A DNA stretch of 64,000 nt from Prorocentrum cordatum (GCA_963575745.1 CAUYUJ010007402.1:22501-86500), one strand, 5' to 3'; shown: positions 40,608 through 55,384, numbered from the stretch's first letter. Notes: generated by a model from the letters alone, not told the origin. A program made the numbers and translations.

Positions 40608-42026
40608 TTACCGCAGAAATCTGCAAACTATTGCTCCAGTCAAGAAGCTTTTCCGTGAATACTTGACCTGTCGGCAAAATCCACTGCGGATTGGCCTCAT
40701 TGCGCCTGGGCGCCTGGATCTCAGAATGGCCAGGTACTTGCCTCCGATAATGGTCGGTTTGAAGTCAAGCGCGGACTTGTTGGCGCCGCCGTCGAAGCCC
40801 CTCGACGTGCCATCCTGGTGGAGGAAGGTCGGAAAGTTACCAGCCTGATCAAGGCGAACTCGCCGGTCGTCTCGCTGAACCAGTTCTCTGGCTTCTTGAT
40901 AGCACAGTGGCTCATATACCTCCTCCAGCGCGTCTAGAGCATGGACCTTTGACGCGTGTGGAGACAAGGCGACAATATAAAAAGCCACAGTTCCGTACTG
41001 ACGCAGACTCGTATCTTCGTCGAACAGCGGAGCCACTTCGCCTCCCTGGCTATGCCAAACGTCCGCGGCGGTCAATGGCAGTAAGAGTGTTCCGTGTTTC
41101 TCGCTCATGTTTGGGCCATGCCGCACATTCCGCCTGCGCGGACAAATGACTCTCAGTGAACCGCCGTGTACAGCTCTGACGAGGAGCGGGCGAATGGCGG
41201 GGACCACAAAGATCGGCCCCTCATCGCTGTCGGCGATTGCTGCGTGCGTATCGCCATCGATGTCAGACGCCCCGACCCCTTTGCGAACGACTTCGGCGAA
41301 GCTTTCATCCCAGTCCATAGGGCGGGATGTTGGGCCAGCGTCTGCCGCGCCCATCTCTACTCCCAGCATCTGCGCGTCCTCTGGGTTGCGCACGGAGACG
41401 CCGTGCATCAATCTTGCCCGCGGGCGGTCATAGCCAACGTTTGTGAGCACTTGTATCAGCGCATCCACGCCCACCCATCCTCCCGAGCTCAGCGCATGGG
41501 CTGAGCTGTGACGGAGAAGGTGGAGTATCAGCCCGCCCAATCGCATGGCCTCTTCGCGTCCCACCTCACTCGCGATGGCGAAAAGCTTGGGACGCAAATG
41601 AGGGTACATCGGCACCGGAGCATGGTCTGGCCCAGGCCAGTTGTCGCTCTCGATTGCGCGGCATCGGGCTCCCAGGTAATTTTCCACCCCCGCGCGCCCT
41701 TCTGGAAACAATCGCCGAATATAATCCAAGAGCGGACCGGCCACGCAGTCAGCATAGGCAGACAGCCTGTCGCTGATCCACGCACGGCCCAGACGTTGAC
41801 TTGCCAATACGGTTCCGCTGTTGTGCAGTTCGTCGACAAGACGAGCTCGTGCCGGGGATATTGCTGACAGGTGACCCCGTTTGAACCTGTCCGTCGCAAA
41901 GAGAAGGCTACGCCTTCCCTGACTGAGGAAACCATCGTGAGTTAACTCCTCGTGTTCCAGTCCAAGTTCCTCGAGGTCCTCTTCACTCTCATATCGTGGA
42001 CAGAGCTCCCTGAACTCTTCTTCCAA
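40608..42026 (-). CDS. Minus-strand frame with a possible Tpt1/KptA-like segment
   Basis: The first codon of the open stretch is TTG, so the true start is upstream in another frame. Around residues 140-170, LGGLILHLLRHSSAHALSSGGWVGVDALI resembles (in short blocks) the RNA 2'-phosphotransferase N-terminal signature: L-R-H, then G-W-V-x-V-x-x-L. Later RPLLVRAVHGGSL recalls I-R-A-x-Q-G-H-S, and KHGTLL recalls the H-G-T turn. Tpt1/KptA removes the 2'-phosphate at tRNA splice junctions using NAD+. The C-terminal Arg-x-His signature was not found, so activity is doubtful and the match is tentative. The frame ends in a basic tail. Confidence 0.4.
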   Translation of the reverse strand: MEEEFRELCPRYESEEDLEELGLEHEELTHDGFLSQGRRSLLFATDRFKRGHLSAISPARARLVDELHNSGTVLASQRLGRAWISDRLSAYADCVAGPLLDYIRRLFPEGRAGVENYLGARCRAIESDNWPGPDHAPVPMYPHLRPKLFAIASEVGREEAMRLGGLILHLLRHSSAHALSSGGWVGVDALIQVLTNVGYDRPRARLMHGVSVRNPEDAQMLGVEMGAADAGPTSRPMDWDESFAEVVRKGVGASDIDGDTHAAIADSDEGPIFVVPAIRPLLVRAVHGGSLRVICPRRRNVRHGPNMSEKHGTLLLPLTAADVWHSQGGEVAPLFDEDTSLRQYGTVAFYIVALSPHASKVHALDALEEVYEPLCYQEARELVQRDDRRVRLDQAGNFPTFLHQDGTSRGFDGGANKSALDFKPTIIGGKYLAILRSRRPGAMRPIRSGFCRQVKYSRKSFLTGAIVCRFLR

Positions 42027-42930
42027 TATCTGCTTGTTTTATTTTTAAGAAGTGGCAATGTACCGTCGATCAGAAAGTATTCCATGCCGAATGGGGATCC
42101 CTGTCCGGCAACATGCGGTCTTGTTTCGGGGTCGATTTGAATTGCTGCGACGTCAGCATGGCCGACCGCATCTGCTACCCCTTCTTCCTCTCCTGACGAG
42201 TCCTCAGCATGGCTGTCTTTGCAGGATCCCGCAGATTGCCTTGGCTCGCATCCTCGGTCGGACACGGGGTCAGCCGAGCTGTCGTCCAGGTCGACCATAT
42301 TGACCTGGTTATTGCACCACCTCTCGTATTGTTTCTTCTCGTATTCGATGACGTCGGCTGGTGCTTTTCCGCCGCGGGCGTCTGCCCAGCGGCCGTGGGT
42401 CCGATGCCTCGGGGGGCATCGGTCCAGGTGCACGGCTGTTTTCTGCTCGCAGTGGCAGCATTTTGCGCGCCAGGTGAATTTTCTCACCTTGAGAAACAGC
42501 CGCCTCGGTGGTCCTGAAACAACCAAGTGTTGGGCACATCCAGATTTGCTGTATCAAAGACGCCGCAGGCGATGCTGTTGCGCTTTTGCGGCGCATGAAC
42601 ACGATAGCATCCTCCGGTAGAGGTGGGGGCTGGAAGTCTGGGGCCCCCACTCTGGGATCACGCCGTTGGCCGGCGGGCACCCCCTCGGGGAATTCAAAGC
42701 GCGGCCGGCGGTCCGCTGTGAATGAATGGTCAAAACCAGCATGCCCAATGCTGCCCCAACCTGAGCGTCGTCCTCCTGATTGACATTCGCGCCAATTCTT
42801 TGCCGCTTCCACGAGCATGGCCCCGCGGCCTCCACGGCGAACGACGCTTTTGGACCTCGCCGGCCCATCAGGTTCGACGCAGCCTGGGACATGGTCCACA
42901 GCAGGTTGATCAGGTTTTCCTTTGAATTAT
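41942..42930 (-). pseudogene. Frameshifted upstream part of the same chain, Cys-rich
   Basis: The coding signal moves through three frames: KENLINLLWTMSQAASNL and FAVEAAGPCSWKRQRIGANV (to about 42720); FTADRRPRFEFPEGVPAGQR and LPEDAIVFMRRKSATASP with CPTLGC (to about 42500); then WRAKCCHCEQKTAVHLDRCPP and YEKKQYERWCNNQV. The Cys pairs suggest a split zinc-binding domain. The shifts occur without intron-like gaps, which favours decay or assembly indels over splicing. Confidence 0.45.
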
Positions 42931-43274
42931 TTTCCCTTCTTCTTTTCGCGGAAGTGCTTCCAATCGTGGTCCGAGATCCTGGACATGGGCATGTCCATCT
43001 CCATCGTTCGCAGATCTGGGCGTTCACGGGGCAGCGCAGCCTGTGCGAGGGGACTCAAAATGCCCTGAAGGCCACGGGCCACGAGGATCGGTTCTTCGAA
43101 GTGTTCAGTAATCAGAGAATCGGAGTACAATTCACAGAACTGCCAGTCTATCTTGACAAACCGCAGGTGTTTCCTCCTCAATTGGTCCAACTCGGCCACG
43201 ATTTCTTTTTGTTTCTCCGACTGGAAGAGCCCCCACACCATCCTATCCGAATAAATCAAGCATATCTTTTTCAT
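42927..43274 (-). CDS. Unidentified 115-residue frame at the head of the chain
   Basis: Starts with ATG at 43274 (MKKICLIYSDRMVWGLFQ). It continues with a Lys/Glu/Arg-rich segment (EKQKEIVAELDQLRRKHLRFV) predicted helical, and ends in HFREKKKGK. Directly upstream is an AT-rich, A/G-repeat region that could be 5' UTR or promoter. It could be the N-terminus of the chain running to 38.2 kb. Confidence 0.45.
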   Translation of the reverse strand: MKKICLIYSDRMVWGLFQSEKQKEIVAELDQLRRKHLRFVKIDWQFCELYSDSLITEHFEEPILVARGLQGILSPLAQAALPRERPDLRTMEMDMPMSRISDHDWKHFREKKKGK

Positions 43275-43440
43275 TTCTGCGAATCTCCTTTTTTATGAAT
43301 CGCCTTCTTGTTGTTTCGCTGCTCTTCTTTTTTGTGAATTACCTTCTTTTCTTTGGAATATCTTCTTTTTTATGGTTTCTCTTCTTTAACGCATATGATT
43401 ATTGCAGATGCCCTTATGTTATGCAAGTGCGTTCTGTTGC
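43275..43440 (-). promoter_or_regulatory. AT-rich upstream region with repeated ATAAAAAAGAAG words
   Basis: On the minus strand, variants of AT(T)CAYAAAAAAGAAG occur at about 43372, 43335 and 43290. This is a strong local drop in GC between two gene-like regions. A promoter or 5' UTR role is inferred from position only. Confidence 0.35.
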
Positions 43441-43559
43441 ATTGGTTTTAAGCGTTTCTGCGTGCGCCCATGAGGACGCGCGCCGCCCGCTGTAGGCCCA
43501 TGGCCCAGTTGCCAGACGTTAGCCGAGGCTTAGCGGCATATGCGCGCCAGCTGCGTTCG

Positions 43560-44275
43560 CAAAAACCTCTGATACTCCGCCTCCTTTTCCTGTTCCTCCT
43601 CCTCCTCCCCCCTCCTCCTCCCCCATCCTCCTCCTCCCCCTCTCCTCCTCTTCCTCTGCTCCTCCTCTTTTTCCTCCTCCTCCTCCGCCCTCCTCCTCCC
43701 CGTCCTCCTTCTCCTGCTGTTGCTGCTCCTCCTCCTGCTGCTCCCCCTGTTGCTCCATCTCCTCCTCTTCCTCCTCCGCGCGCCCCTCCTCCGAGCTCAT
43801 CCTCCTCCTCCGTTCCCTCATCCTCCTCCGTCTTCTCATCCTCCTCCTCCCTCTCCCCCTCCTCCTCCTCCCCCTCACCCTCATCCGCATCCTCCCTCCC
43901 TTTCCGAATTCCAATCGTAGGCCGTTGGGCCGCGGCTATCGGAAAATCGACCAGGGTCGCGAGTTCGGATCTTACCATCTGATTTGTTACGTTTATGTGA
44001 TTTTTTTCTCGGCGGTGACGGCGCAAGCCTTTGCGAGGCAGGCGCGGGGAGGTCGTCGAGAAGCGTTCGCGATGCAACTCAGCTGCCGATCCGAGCTGGG
44101 GAGGGGGGAACTTTGCCATTCGACTTTGGAAATCGATGGTACGGATTGCGAGTGGAAGAGGGAGAGGGGGTGGGAGAGGGGGAGGGAGGGAGAGGGAAGG
44201 AGAGGGAGGGGGGGAGGGAGAGAGGAGAGGGAGAGAGAGGCGAGCGAGAGGGAAGGAGGGATGGGCGGTGAGACG
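43560..44275. repeat. CTC/GAG triplet tract and GGGA tract
   Basis: 43570-43905 is CTC/CTG-rich on the plus strand; 44155-44265 is GGGA/GAGG-rich. Between them, 43914-44080 reads as possible minus-strand coding (NVTNQMVRSELATLVDFP). The minus frame 43480-43560 (FCERSWRAYAAKPRL) may be a terminal exon. Acidic Glu-rich frames over the triplets are not genes. Confidence 0.6.
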
Positions 44276-44522
44276 GACGGCGGAGGATGACTTGGAATGC
44301 AAGCTGCGACAATAACGACTTGGCACCACCAATGCGACAGAGGTTTCGGCAACATCACAACATGTTTTGCACGCGTATACGCGCGTTCAAATGAGAATGA
44401 GAATGAGAGGAGCTTGAGAATGCGAGGATGAGGGGTGCGAACGGATGGCGATCCAGCTCACGAGTGTTAGGCCATTTCCCCATGGCTTTAAAAGCTAAGC
44501 TGGGCCAAAGCGAAACTTGAAA
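44276..44522. other. Spacer downstream of multi-exon gene A
   Basis: Includes the short tandem GAATGAGAATGAGA near 44390. No gene. Confidence 0.5.
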
Positions 44523-49407
<4,885 letters not shown>

Positions 49408-49739
49408 TGCGCGCCCTAGGGACCTCCACCTGTCTCCGAATCGATGACGCTCAAGCCTCGAGACGCGGATACTGCGGTTCGAACGACGTCACATATTAAA
49501 ATCCTCCTTCTCCCTGCTCGTCCTCCTCCTCCACACCCCTCCTTCTCCTCCTAGTCCTTGTCCTTCCTCCTCCTCGTCCGCCTCCTCCTCCTCGCCCTGC
49601 CCCCCCTTGCCCTCCCCCTCCTCGTCCTCGCCCTTCTGGCGCGTTGCACTAGGCTCGAGCTCGAGAGATCGGGGCCCCCGGTGCCGGTTGAAAGGCTGAG
49701 CTGGCTCGCCGAGATTCCAAATTCCGGGAAGCATGCCGG

Positions 49740-49970
49740 GGAAAAAATGATATATTTCACTGGGAACACACATATATAATATTTCATTTCAAAATGAATT
49801 TCATTTTGAAATGAAGTATTAAATCAATTATTTCACTGATAGCATATGAAAGTCAACGAAAACGAACTTCCTTTCATGTTCACAAATGACGGGAAAACGT
49901 CGAAACCGAGGAAACCATATATATATATATATATATATATTATATAATATAATATATATATATGAAAAAC
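49740..49970. promoter_or_regulatory. AT-rich spacer with a 20-bp palindrome and (TA)n
   Basis: A near-perfect inverted repeat (49778-49797 with 49801-49820, 19 of 20) is built on TTCATTTCAAAATGAA; 17 bp of it recur exactly at 53458-53474. A (TA)n run follows at 49917-49965. It lies upstream of gene A and downstream of gene B, both minus strand. A promoter, processing or chromatin role is inferred from position only. Confidence 0.5.
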
Positions 49971-50687
49971 ATAAGATGTTCAGATTTTCTTTCATTTTAA
50001 AATCAGGGAAACATGTCTCGACCTTCCCCCCATCGAAGCTTCAGGGAAGCCCCGGGCCCCCGTCCTCCCCGATCTCCCCCCCTCTTCCAAGCTCCAGGGA
50101 TGCCTCGGGCCCCCTGTCGCCCCCCCCCCCCCCCCCCCCCCAGGGCGCGCTCAAGTGCGGCGCCGCGAGCTTTCCAGACGACAGTTTTCCCTGGCGCCTG
50201 ACGCCGGCAACCTTTGATAGCACGCATCCTAGGCCTGAGAATTGCGCCGCGGGCTGCACCTCGACCTGCGCGCGAGGAAGGGGTTCTCGCGCTCAGGGCT
50301 GGGGCTCTCGACAGCCCTCGGCGCCAAACGGCCCGCGCTGATCAGGCTCGCGATGTCCTCGCGGTCCTCGAAGGGGGGTGCAATAGAAGTTCGATCGACG
50401 AGCATGCTGAAACCATGATGATTGCAATCGCTTTGTAATCGGCATAGTATCCAGCATGCCTTGATGGGGGGTTGAGTTGGCTAGCTCGATCGGCCCAGGC
50501 CCTGGCTGCGACTAGAAGAAGGTGTACCATGAAGATCTGGTGAAGCTGGTTCTTGTGAGGCCTATAGAGGTGCATGTAACCTGCCTCCCTCCGCCTGTCC
50601 CCCCCCCATCCCCCCCCCCCCCCCCCCCCCCCCCTGCCTTTCCGATCCTCCTAATCGTGTGTTTCCCCGAGGGAGTGTGATATATGT
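49971..50687. other. GC-rich spacer with C homopolymers
   Basis: C20-type run at about 50120-50140 and C-run at 50602-50633. No gene supported. Confidence 0.5.
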
Positions 50688-53165
50688 TCATCGATCGGTG
50701 GCCTCGTCTCTGCGGCTGCGCTTGCTATCGGGCCCCTCGAGGTCGACGTTATCGCACTCGATGCCAGACACGCAGGGGCCCTGACCCTTCTCGCCCCAGG
50801 AATCACTAGGGCATCGGTCGGGACCTTGAAACTCAGGGGTTGTAGGAAGCGGGCTCTGGTTGCGTTCGCCATCGGGCTCGGTCGCGCCAGCAGTCGGGCC
50901 CTCTTCGACCTCGATGGGGTTCTCGGGGGCCCCTGATGACCTCGAGGCGGCTCGCCTCGAACTCAACTTGTTCTGGCGTTATCCCCCGCGCATGGGGAGG
51001 GGAAGGGGGAGGAAGAATAGGAGGGATAACGAGGAATATGAGGAGGAGGGGGAGGAGGGGGAGGAGGAGAAGGACGAGGTAGGATGATGAGGCAGGAGCT
51101 GGAGAAGAGGGGTCGACGCAACAGTTCCTGGCGGCATCCAACACGAAGGCCAGATACAGTAGGCGGTCCATTTCGTAAATCATCACCAAGCTCGTAGAGA
51201 GCATCCCTGAACTGCAACCTCTGCTCACCCGATCTCCTCGGGGGGCATCTCGGCATTGCGCACCCCAAGGCGGGCGGAGATAGGGGTGCTCACTGGAGGG
51301 GGAGGAGGAGGGGGATGATAACTGCCTGCGAGCCCAGCAAGCCCGCGACCTCCCCGTGCTGCGCTGCCACGATGCCCCGCAGGGCCTGCAACTCGCCAGC
51401 TGACAACTCGGCGGTCTCGCCCATGGCTGCCAGTNNNNNNNNNNNNNNNNNNNNNNNNNNNNNNNNNNNNNNNNNNNNNNNNNNNNNNNNNNNNNNNNNN
51501 NNNNNNNNNNNNNNNNNNNNNNNNNNNNNNNNNNAGCGTAAAGCTTGAACGCATTCCATCAAGTGCAATCTCTCCTCATCACAGCTGCATCACGTGAGCG
51601 AGATTACACCTATAAGGGGGCGCGAGTAGGAAGGGCTGTGCGAGCCCCCGTCTTCTTCCTCCTCATTCTCCTCTCACTCCTCCTCTTCCTCCTATTCCAC
51701 CCCCTCTTCCCCCTCCTCCTCCTCCTCCTTCTCCTCATACTAGGACCTCATCCTCCTCCTCCTCCTCCTCTTCATTCCCCTCCTCTTTGTTCCCTCGCGA
51801 CTGCCTCTGGTTCCGCCTGCCCGCTCCCCCGTGGTCCGAGATGGGGCTGCCCAGGGGGGGCTTGCCTGCGCGGCGCCTGCAGATCACCTGTGGCGGGGGC
51901 CACTTAATTCGAACGGATGCGAACCCCGAGGATACGGAGGAGGAGGAGGAGAAGGAGGATGAGAGGCCTCAGTAGCCCCGAGGGGAAGGAGGAGGGGGGG
52001 GAGGAGGAGGAGGAGGCGGAGGAGGAGGAGGAGGAGGGGGATGGCGGACGGAGGAGGAGAGGAGGAGAAGGAGGCCGAACAGCAGGAGGAAGGACGAGGA
52101 GCAGGAAGAGGAAGACAACGCGGCAAGTCGCCGTGAAGATGTCGGCCAGTTTGTCTGGGATCGCGCACTCCGCGCCCCTGCCAGCTGACGCCTGGAGGCG
52201 GAACAGGAGCAGGAAGAGGACGATGGACGACACGGGGTGGAATAGGAGGAGGGAGACGGGAACAAATGCGACATTCGCGGCCTGCGCGATGACGCATTTG
52301 ATCCGCGCGTGGGAGCACATCACCCTGAAGCTGTAGCTGATTCTCTCCACCGCCTCCGACTCCGAGAAGTCCCCCATAAACGCGAACTTCTGAAGGGCAT
52401 GCTTCATCTCGGAGTTCTCAGGCAGGAGCGTAAAAAACACGAATCGAGGTCGGAGTTCTAGAAAATCAAACGCCCCCAAACCTACGAAAATCCAGAGTCG
52501 GACGATCCCCTTGGAGTTTCGCCCCCCCCCCCCCCCCCCCCCCTCATCCTCATCCGCCTCCTCTTCCACCTCCCCTCCCCTCTTCCTCCTCCACTTCCTC
52601 CTCCTCCCTCCTCCCCCTTTTCCTCCTCTTCCTCCTCCTCCTCCTCCACTCCCTCCTCTCGCTCTCCCTGCCTCCTCCTCCTCCTGCTCGTTTCTCCTGT
52701 TCCTTCTCCCCCCCCTCGCCATTCCTTTTCCATCTTAGAAGCCGGTGTCCTGCAACGCCTTCGCGCAGCCCGCGCGGGCGTCGTCCTGCGTGAAATGCGC
52801 CCCGCGAGGGTCTACCTCGAAGAGCGCCTTGAGCGCGGGGGCCGCCTGCGCCAGGTAGTCCTTGAGGAGGGGGGGGGAGGGCGGGAAGCATGAGGAATAT
52901 CAGAGGAAGAGGTGGAGAAGGAAAGGAGAGGAGAAGGAGGCGGAGCGAGGACGAGGAGGAAGAATGGGATGGGGAGGAGGAGGAGGAGGAGGAGGAGGAG
53001 GAGGAGGAGGAGGAGGGGTAGATTTCCAAACGAAATCCTGATCAATGCCAGTTTCCATGTCGTTGCTGGGGTAGAGCTTCGCGCTGAGGATGTAGGGAAG
53101 GGCTAACTGCACGCGTGGCCCCAAAACTTCAGCTGCCGAGGAGTCGGGCGCATCCTCGGCGGTTC
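50688..53165 (-). CDS. Gene B: multi-exon lineage-specific gene of unknown function
   Basis: Minus-strand coding blocks: about 53165-53020 (APDSSAAEVLGPRVQLALPY, ILSAKLYPSNDMETGIDQDF); 52862-52745 (LKDYLAQAAPALKALFEVDP, DDARAGCAKALQDTG); 52465-52120 (FLELRPRFVFFTLLPENSEM, FMGDFSESEAVERISYSFRV, KCVIAQAANVAFVPVSLLLF, PDKLADIFTATCR); a possible block at 51900-51790; 51434-51320 (GETAELSAGELQALRGIVAA); 51228-51105 (VMIYEMDRLLYLAFVLDAAR); and 50966-50688 (Pro/Glu/Gly-rich tail with DSKRSRRDE, a candidate nuclear-localisation signal). I recall the same block order in a dinoflagellate-only family of unknown role. Introns are GAG/CTC triplets plus C/G runs. A 100-N gap interrupts it, and the start codon was not found. 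Confidence 0.6.
51435..51534. other. 100-N assembly gap inside gene B
   Basis: Exactly 100 N, the conventional size for a gap of unknown length. Exon content may be missing here. Confidence 0.99.
51960..52100. repeat. GAG triplet tract (gene B intron)
   Basis: Plus-strand GGAGGAGGAGG repeat, read as CTC-rich intron on the coding strand. Further tracts of the same kind lie at 51655-51785, 52550-52735 and 52880-53020, each between coding blocks. Confidence 0.8.
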
Positions 53166-53199
53166 AACACTTCACGCGCACCATGCTGATGCTTGGGTC

Positions 53200-53520
53200 T
53201 GCGTGGCTCGGGTGCAACAGCGCACCCCCCCCCCCCCCCCCCACCACTTATATATCAGCCGATTCCTGTGGATCCACCAGGCTATGTGAGTTCCCCATAA
53301 TACCTCAATCCGCCGAATCCTATATATCATCTAGGCGCACGCACCATATATACACACTCACACCTCGACGACATATACACATGACATGCAATAACTATGA
53401 TGGTGTGTACATAATATAACATGAATGTTCTGAATTAGTCATTTGGAAATGAATTAGTTCATTTCAAAATGAATGATTTCATTTATTTTGTATTATTCTT
53501 ATTACATGAGATTCCCTTTT
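53200..53520. promoter_or_regulatory. AT-rich spacer upstream of gene B with shared TTCATTTCAAAATGAAT motif
   Basis: After a C-run at 53223-53242 the DNA turns AT-rich. 53458-53474 repeats exactly a 17-bp word of the palindrome at 49783-49799. The surrounding words (CATTTGGAAATGAA, GATTTCATTTA) are variants. Role inferred from position only. Confidence 0.45.
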
Positions 53521-53805
53521 TTATGACATGTTGACACGTCGTACATCCACTCTTCTTGTTTTCGTTTTCTTCTTTCTAACGATCAACTCCTTAATTTTAT
53601 TATGTTCGGAAGCTCTGGGTCCTCGTGCCATTCTCCGCACTCCAGCCTTTTGAATATCGGCGCGGGGCTCGCGTCTGGACATTTCCTCTTCCGAGGCGTT
53701 TTCAATTTGCCACGCCGGAGCCCCTTCCTCTGGATAGGGGGCAGGGCCTACCAGCGCCTTGTAGCCCACTTCGAAGTGGCGAGATTGATGCAGAGGGAAG
53801 ACCAA
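53521..53805 (-). CDS. Unidentified short minus-strand frame
   Basis: Contains HQSRHFEVGYKALVGPAPYP and a Lys/Arg-rich C-terminus (RKKKTKTRR). No family recognised. Probably the last piece of the 54-60 kb chain. Confidence 0.35.
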   Translation of the reverse strand: MVFPLHQSRHFEVGYKALVGPAPYPEEGAPAWQIENASEEEMSRREPRADIQKAGVRRMARGPRASEHNKIKELIVRKKKTKTRRVDVRRVNMS

Positions 53806-53871
53806 ATTTGACGCTCATTGGCTCGGCTAGGCGTCATGAAATAGACCCATGGTTACCAGATTTCCGTCGTT

Positions 53872-54246
53872 CTAGAGCTCCGCGCCGCGGCTGTACTGCT
53901 GGTGAAGCACATGGATGTGCTCGGCGTCGCGGAGGGCGTAGACCCCTTCGGCAAAACTTTTAGCATCCGCATTCTGGTATGTCTTGGCCCTCGTGCCCCA
54001 TTTCTCCCTGGAGGGGAGGAATACGCCAGCATTCAGTAGCGCGTAAAACTTTCGGACATCGGCGGCGTGGGAGTACGTCTCCCATCCTTCACGCCTGACT
54101 CGCTCGTGGACGCTGTCAGGCAACAGGAGCGGAATTTCAAGCATGGAATGAGATTCCACGTTCAACAAATGACGCTTTGCCCCCATCGGAGAGAGCAGAA
54201 CACGATACGTTCGCGATGGTCGTCGTATGCAGCCACCTCGTGACAA
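53872..54246 (-). CDS. Unidentified minus-strand frame
   Basis: LEIPLLLPDSVHERVRREGW, ADVRKFYALLNAGVFLPSRE and YALRDAEHIHVLHQQYSRGA have normal protein composition. The preceding DNA reads MAIQYFVTRWLHT in another frame (about 54265), suggesting a frameshift near 54190. Not recognised. Confidence 0.4.
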   Translation of the reverse strand: MSRGGCIRRPSRTYRVLLSPMGAKRHLLNVESHSMLEIPLLLPDSVHERVRREGWETYSHAADVRKFYALLNAGVFLPSREKWGTRAKTYQNADAKSFAEGVYALRDAEHIHVLHQQYSRGAEL

Positions 54247-54390
54247 AGTATTGGATGGCCATCCTCAGACAGTGCTGCAATGTGATGCGTGGGGAACGCG
54301 CTAGGCGCATTCTACTAAGTGCCCACTCGCGAGCTGCAACCCGACCCTTCAGCGCATCGTATCATTTATGGTTCTCGTAAAACTAATCAG

Positions 54391-55383
54391 TCAGATGGCA
54401 CTCGTCGATTGTGGTCTGCGTCGGGGTATAAGCATAAACTCGTAGTTGACAGTCTGTCGAGGTCTAAGTGTAGTCTCGCCGAAAGGCAGCGTCACATATC
54501 CGGGCCTCAACTTCATGACCACAGCTCTCTGGTGTCTTCCGCATTCCTCGAAGAAGTGCGGGCATTTCACGCGACCATTTCCGAAGTTACAGACAACGTG
54601 TTCGTCTTCGTCATTGATCGTCGAGTGAAGAAATACACTCTGGATGATTGCCTCCCAGAAGGGCTTGCGGGCGAGGGCAGATCCTGCTGACGTTGCTTCG
54701 GTCATTGCGCTCGTCGCTTCCTGCGCGGTCGGTGCAGGCGCAGGGCGAGGCTTCGCCGAAAACAGCATTGCCCTACCTTTCTCGACTGCCTCCAGCACTT
54801 CTGTCCTTCTGTTGTCGATAGGCAGGACCTCCACGGGAGCGCCTGCCTCTAATTCCATCCCGTAGATATCCACCGCGTCGTCGCAGGGCACGGCGATGCA
54901 TCGCCGGTCCGCCCACGCCTGCCTTTTGCCGCAGTGGTCCGTCAACCGCGACCGAAAGTCGTTCGAGTTGATGTTGGCGGACTCAGGCGGCAGGCATTGT
55001 GGCGCTCCGATGTCGCCGAACGGCAGCAGCACTCCCACCTGGCAGCACACGTGGTGGCCGTCAGTGGATATTACATGGCTCATCATTGGGCCCGTTGCGC
55101 CGGGAGGCGCGGGCACGGGCATTGCTGCCATCGGTGGTGGAGCAGTCGGCGATGGCGGAGCCGCAGGCGGAGGCGGGGCCGCAGCTGACGAGGAGACGTA
55201 AGGAGGGCCCATCACGTCGAATGCGGGACAACACAATTCGTAGCATACCTTAGCGGCGTTGATGATGCATATGGCGCACTCGGCAGCAAATGCGCAGCTT
55301 TCCCCACCCGGGAGGAAGTGCCAATCATCGTGTTCGGGATGTTCCCCTCGATGGTAGAGTTCGGAGCCGCGAAATGACAGCAT
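54391..55383 (-). CDS. Unidentified 330-residue protein with an Ala/Pro-rich segment
   Basis: ATG at 55383, one base after the TAG of the preceding frame (TAG-G-ATG). Segments: ELYHRGEHPEHDDWHFLPGG, a Cys-rich CAFAAECAICI-KVCYELCC, a Pro/Ala stretch (PPPPAAPPSPTAPPP), DGHHVCCQVGVLLPFGDIG, then RLTDHCGKRQAWADRRCIAV and VVCNFGNGRVKCPHFFEECG. Nine or more Cys and several His hint at metal binding. No family recognised. The same-strand neighbours and lack of internal stops support a real gene or a single piece of one. Confidence 0.45.
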   Translation of the reverse strand: MLSFRGSELYHRGEHPEHDDWHFLPGGESCAFAAECAICIINAAKVCYELCCPAFDVMGPPYVSSSAAAPPPPAAPPSPTAPPPMAAMPVPAPPGATGPMMSHVISTDGHHVCCQVGVLLPFGDIGAPQCLPPESANINSNDFRSRLTDHCGKRQAWADRRCIAVPCDDAVDIYGMELEAGAPVEVLPIDNRRTEVLEAVEKGRAMLFSAKPRPAPAPTAQEATSAMTEATSAGSALARKPFWEAIIQSVFLHSTINDEDEHVVCNFGNGRVKCPHFFEECGRHQRAVVMKLRPGYVTLPFGETTLRPRQTVNYEFMLIPRRRPQSTSAI

Positions 55384-55384
55384 C

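Noticed and set aside
43448-44332. Glu/Gly-rich 294-codon minus-strand frame
   Set aside because: CTC/GAG triplets drive it. Only the small non-repeat parts could be exons.
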